A DNA stretch of 64,000 bases from Microbacteriaceae bacterium (GTDB lineage Bacteria > Actinomycetota > Actinomycetes > Actinomycetales > Microbacteriaceae), in contig JAPSJW010000003.1 in NCBI GenBank assembly GCA_031177985.1, positions 124,001-188,000 of the forward strand, written 5' to 3'. Position 1 is the first letter of the stretch. Each line of letters begins with the position of its first letter. The notes under the pieces are model-generated. The model saw only the letters and a list, made by a program, of their open reading frames with translations. It searched no databases and had not been told where the DNA came from. Of the stretch, positions 62,572 through 64,000 are shown piece after piece. A program made the translations under genes and the position numbers.

Positions 62572-64000
62572 TCACGGGCATTGCTGGGCGTCGCCCCAGC
62601 GCTGAGTAAGCACGAGCTGGTTGTCCACCCGAAGCTCCTTCATGGCCGAGAGGTCGCCGGGAGCGCGGTTGTGCCAACTCTGTGTGCGAACCACCCCATT
62701 GTCGATGGAACTCGACACTGCGCTGTTGTGACCGACGATGTCGTACCTGTGGCTCTGGCCGTTCTGGTTGCTGACGATCACGCCGATGTAGTTCGTGTTG
62801 AAGTAGCACAAACGGTAGGAGGGTTGCGGCGCTGGAGTCGGAGGGTTGTCCTGCGGCGTCACCACGTTCGAGGGAGCACTCACCAGGCTCTCCGCACCGT
62901 TACCGGTGATCGCCCTCACCGTGAAGCTGTAGTTGACGCCAAACTCTCCCTGGAACGAGTAACTCGTCTGGTTGCCGCCGACTCGCTGGACCGGGCGGTT
63001 GGTGATGTCGAGCACGTACTCGGTCACGTTGGCGCCGTCTGCGCGGGAGGCGTTCCAGTTCAGCGTGACCTGTCGCTGACCCCGAGGCGGCCCATCAGCC
63101 CTCGGATTGCCCGGCGCTGACGGAATCGAGGTGCGCTGGGGACTGGCGCCCGACGCCGCGCTCTGGCCGCCCTCACTGCGCGAGGTCACCGTGGCCGAGT
63201 AGGGCGCGCCCACGTTGCCGTCGAACCGGAAGCTCGTCGCGGGGCCTGCGTCGATCGTTTGTCCGTCGACCGAGATCGTGTAGCCCTGGATGGGCCGCCC
63301 GTTGCCCTCGGCCCCGCTCCAGGCGAACAGCACGTCGCCCGAGCCGTCATCGGTGCGCTGCGCGGTCACGTTCGTCGGCGGCAACGGCTTGCCGAACGGC
63401 CGCACCGCGGCGCTCTGGTTCGAGATCTCGCTCCACCCCAGCACGTTGTGCGCCGAGACCGTGAAGGTGTAGTCGGCCCCGTTGGTGAGGCCCGTGGCGG
63501 TGTAGGTGGTGGTCATGCCCGGCACCTCGGCGCTTCCGCCGTTCCAGGTGATGCGGTACGAGTCGATCGGCTCGCCGTTCGTCGCCGGGATGTCCCAGGT
63601 GACCTGGGCAGCGGTATCGCGCGGCTCGACCGCTGGTGCGTTCGGCTTGTCCGGCACGTCGCGCACCGTGTACTGCAGCCGGCCCTGCACCTCACGTGAC
63701 GGGTCGTCGGTGGCGTCGGCGATCGTGTAGACGACGCTCACGACGCCGATGAACGACGCACCGGGCGCGATGGTGATATCGCCGTCCTCGGTGAAGCTGA
63801 CCTCCGCCTGCGACTCCGCCGCGTTCTCCACCTGGGCGTCGACGACCCTCAGCGGCTCCTCGGGGAACGGGTTGAAGTCGTTGCCGAGCACGTTCACGGT
63901 GTCGTCACGGCCGCGCTGGCCCTTCGCCGCATCCGCCACCGCCTGAGCGAGCGGCCGCTTCGACGCGACCGTCGTCACCGTGACGGTGCCGGGCACCGTG
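62572..64000 (-). CDS. Large surface protein with cadherin/Ig-like and fibronectin type III repeats (N-terminus beyond the window)
   Basis: At least 476 C-terminal residues are inside; the frame is open to the right edge and the gene starts outside. 'DTVNVLGNDFNPFPEEPLRVVDAQVEN' and 'GVVSVVYTIAD' look like a bacterial cadherin/tandem Ig repeat. Three Fn3 domains follow ('APAVEPRDTAAQVTWDIPATNGEPIDSYRITWNGG', 'PPTNVTAQRTDDGSGDVLFAWSG', 'APGNPRADGPPRGQRQVTLNWNAS'). The last 100 residues with two Cys form a C-terminal domain ('YRLCYFNTNYIGVIVSNQNG', 'WGDAQQCP'). First gene of the seven-gene operon; proteins of this type can exceed 1500 residues. Confidence 0.8.
   Translation of the reverse strand, partial: TVPGTVTVTTVASKRPLAQAVADAAKGQRGRDDTVNVLGNDFNPFPEEPLRVVDAQVENAAESQAEVSFTEDGDITIAPGASFIGVVSVVYTIADATDDPSREVQGRLQYTVRDVPDKPNAPAVEPRDTAAQVTWDIPATNGEPIDSYRITWNGGSAEVPGMTTTYTATGLTNGADYTFTVSAHNVLGWSEISNQSAAVRPFGKPLPPTNVTAQRTDDGSGDVLFAWSGAEGNGRPIQGYTISVDGQTIDAGPATSFRFDGNVGAPYSATVTSRSEGGQSAASGASPQRTSIPSAPGNPRADGPPRGQRQVTLNWNASRADGANVTEYVLDITNRPVQRVGGNQTSYSFQGEFGVNYSFTVRAITGNGAESLVSAPSNVVTPQDNPPTPAPQPSYRLCYFNTNYIGVIVSNQNGQSHRYDIVGHNSAVSSSIDNGVVRTQSWHNRAPGDLSAMKELRVDNQLVLTQRWGDAQQCP

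Overview
The window is about 64 kb of very GC-rich chromosomal DNA from an actinobacterium, most likely a member of the Microbacteriaceae (Microbacterium/Leifsonia-like). The reasons are codon bias, many start codons 5-8 nt downstream of a TANNNT -10 box, a small DUF7882-type protein, an LAATG sortase signal, a cell-wall-binding-repeat protease, F420-related genes and the order leuCD-murA-plsC-gpsA-ddl. No rRNA, tRNA, CRISPR array, insertion sequence or prophage is visible. No gap between genes exceeds 300 bp, so the region is compact and mostly core genome.

Layout. 1-1 kb: the end of a uroporphyrinogen-III synthase/winged-helix protein and a sirohydrochlorin chelatase (siroheme branch). 1-3.5 kb: rpsP-KH protein-rimM and an EamA permease. 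3.6-15.3 kb: LLM flavoproteins, a sortase-anchored phosphoesterase, ffh, ftsY, a gamma-carbonic-anhydrase-like protein, a GH13 trehalose-synthase-like enzyme and a secreted S1 protease with cell-wall-binding repeats. 15.4-23.3 kb: smc, then mutM, rnc, rpmF and the DUF177 protein, split by a GNAT enzyme and two small proteins. 23.4-33.2 kb: a catabolic operon (beta-ureidopropionase, dihydropyrimidinase, LLM oxidoreductase, ABC importer, class III aminotransferase) with a divergent MocR-type regulator. 33.2-43 kb: RidA, a three-gene ABC cassette that I read as a coenzyme F420-0 importer, a MoxR-DUF58-transglutaminase module, stand-alone cofE and an FGD-like F420 enzyme. 43-48.3 kb: coaD, recG, an orphan membrane protein, rsmD, thiL and a DUF3515 lipoprotein. 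48.3-54.7 kb: leuC-leuD-murA-plsC-gpsA-ddl behind an unannotated leucine-rich leader peptide and hairpin. 54.8-64 kb: a seven-gene overlapping operon of a large Fn3 surface protein (truncated by the window edge), MoxR, DUF58, a transglutaminase-fold protein without its catalytic triad, a PP2C phosphatase and two FHA proteins.

How the genes work together. The main candidate systems are: (1) an F420 salvage route, importer plus CofE, that would supply the LLM/F420 enzymes of this window; (2) a reductive-pyrimidine-type degradation operon in which an LLM flavoprotein sits where a pyrimidine-reducing or ring-modifying enzyme would be expected; (3) a phospho-signalling/surface-protein operon built on a transglutaminase pseudoenzyme; and (4) leucine-responsive attenuation that could reach into peptidoglycan and phospholipid genes. 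Many genes appear to be transcribed without a 5' leader, and I used this pattern to choose several starts.
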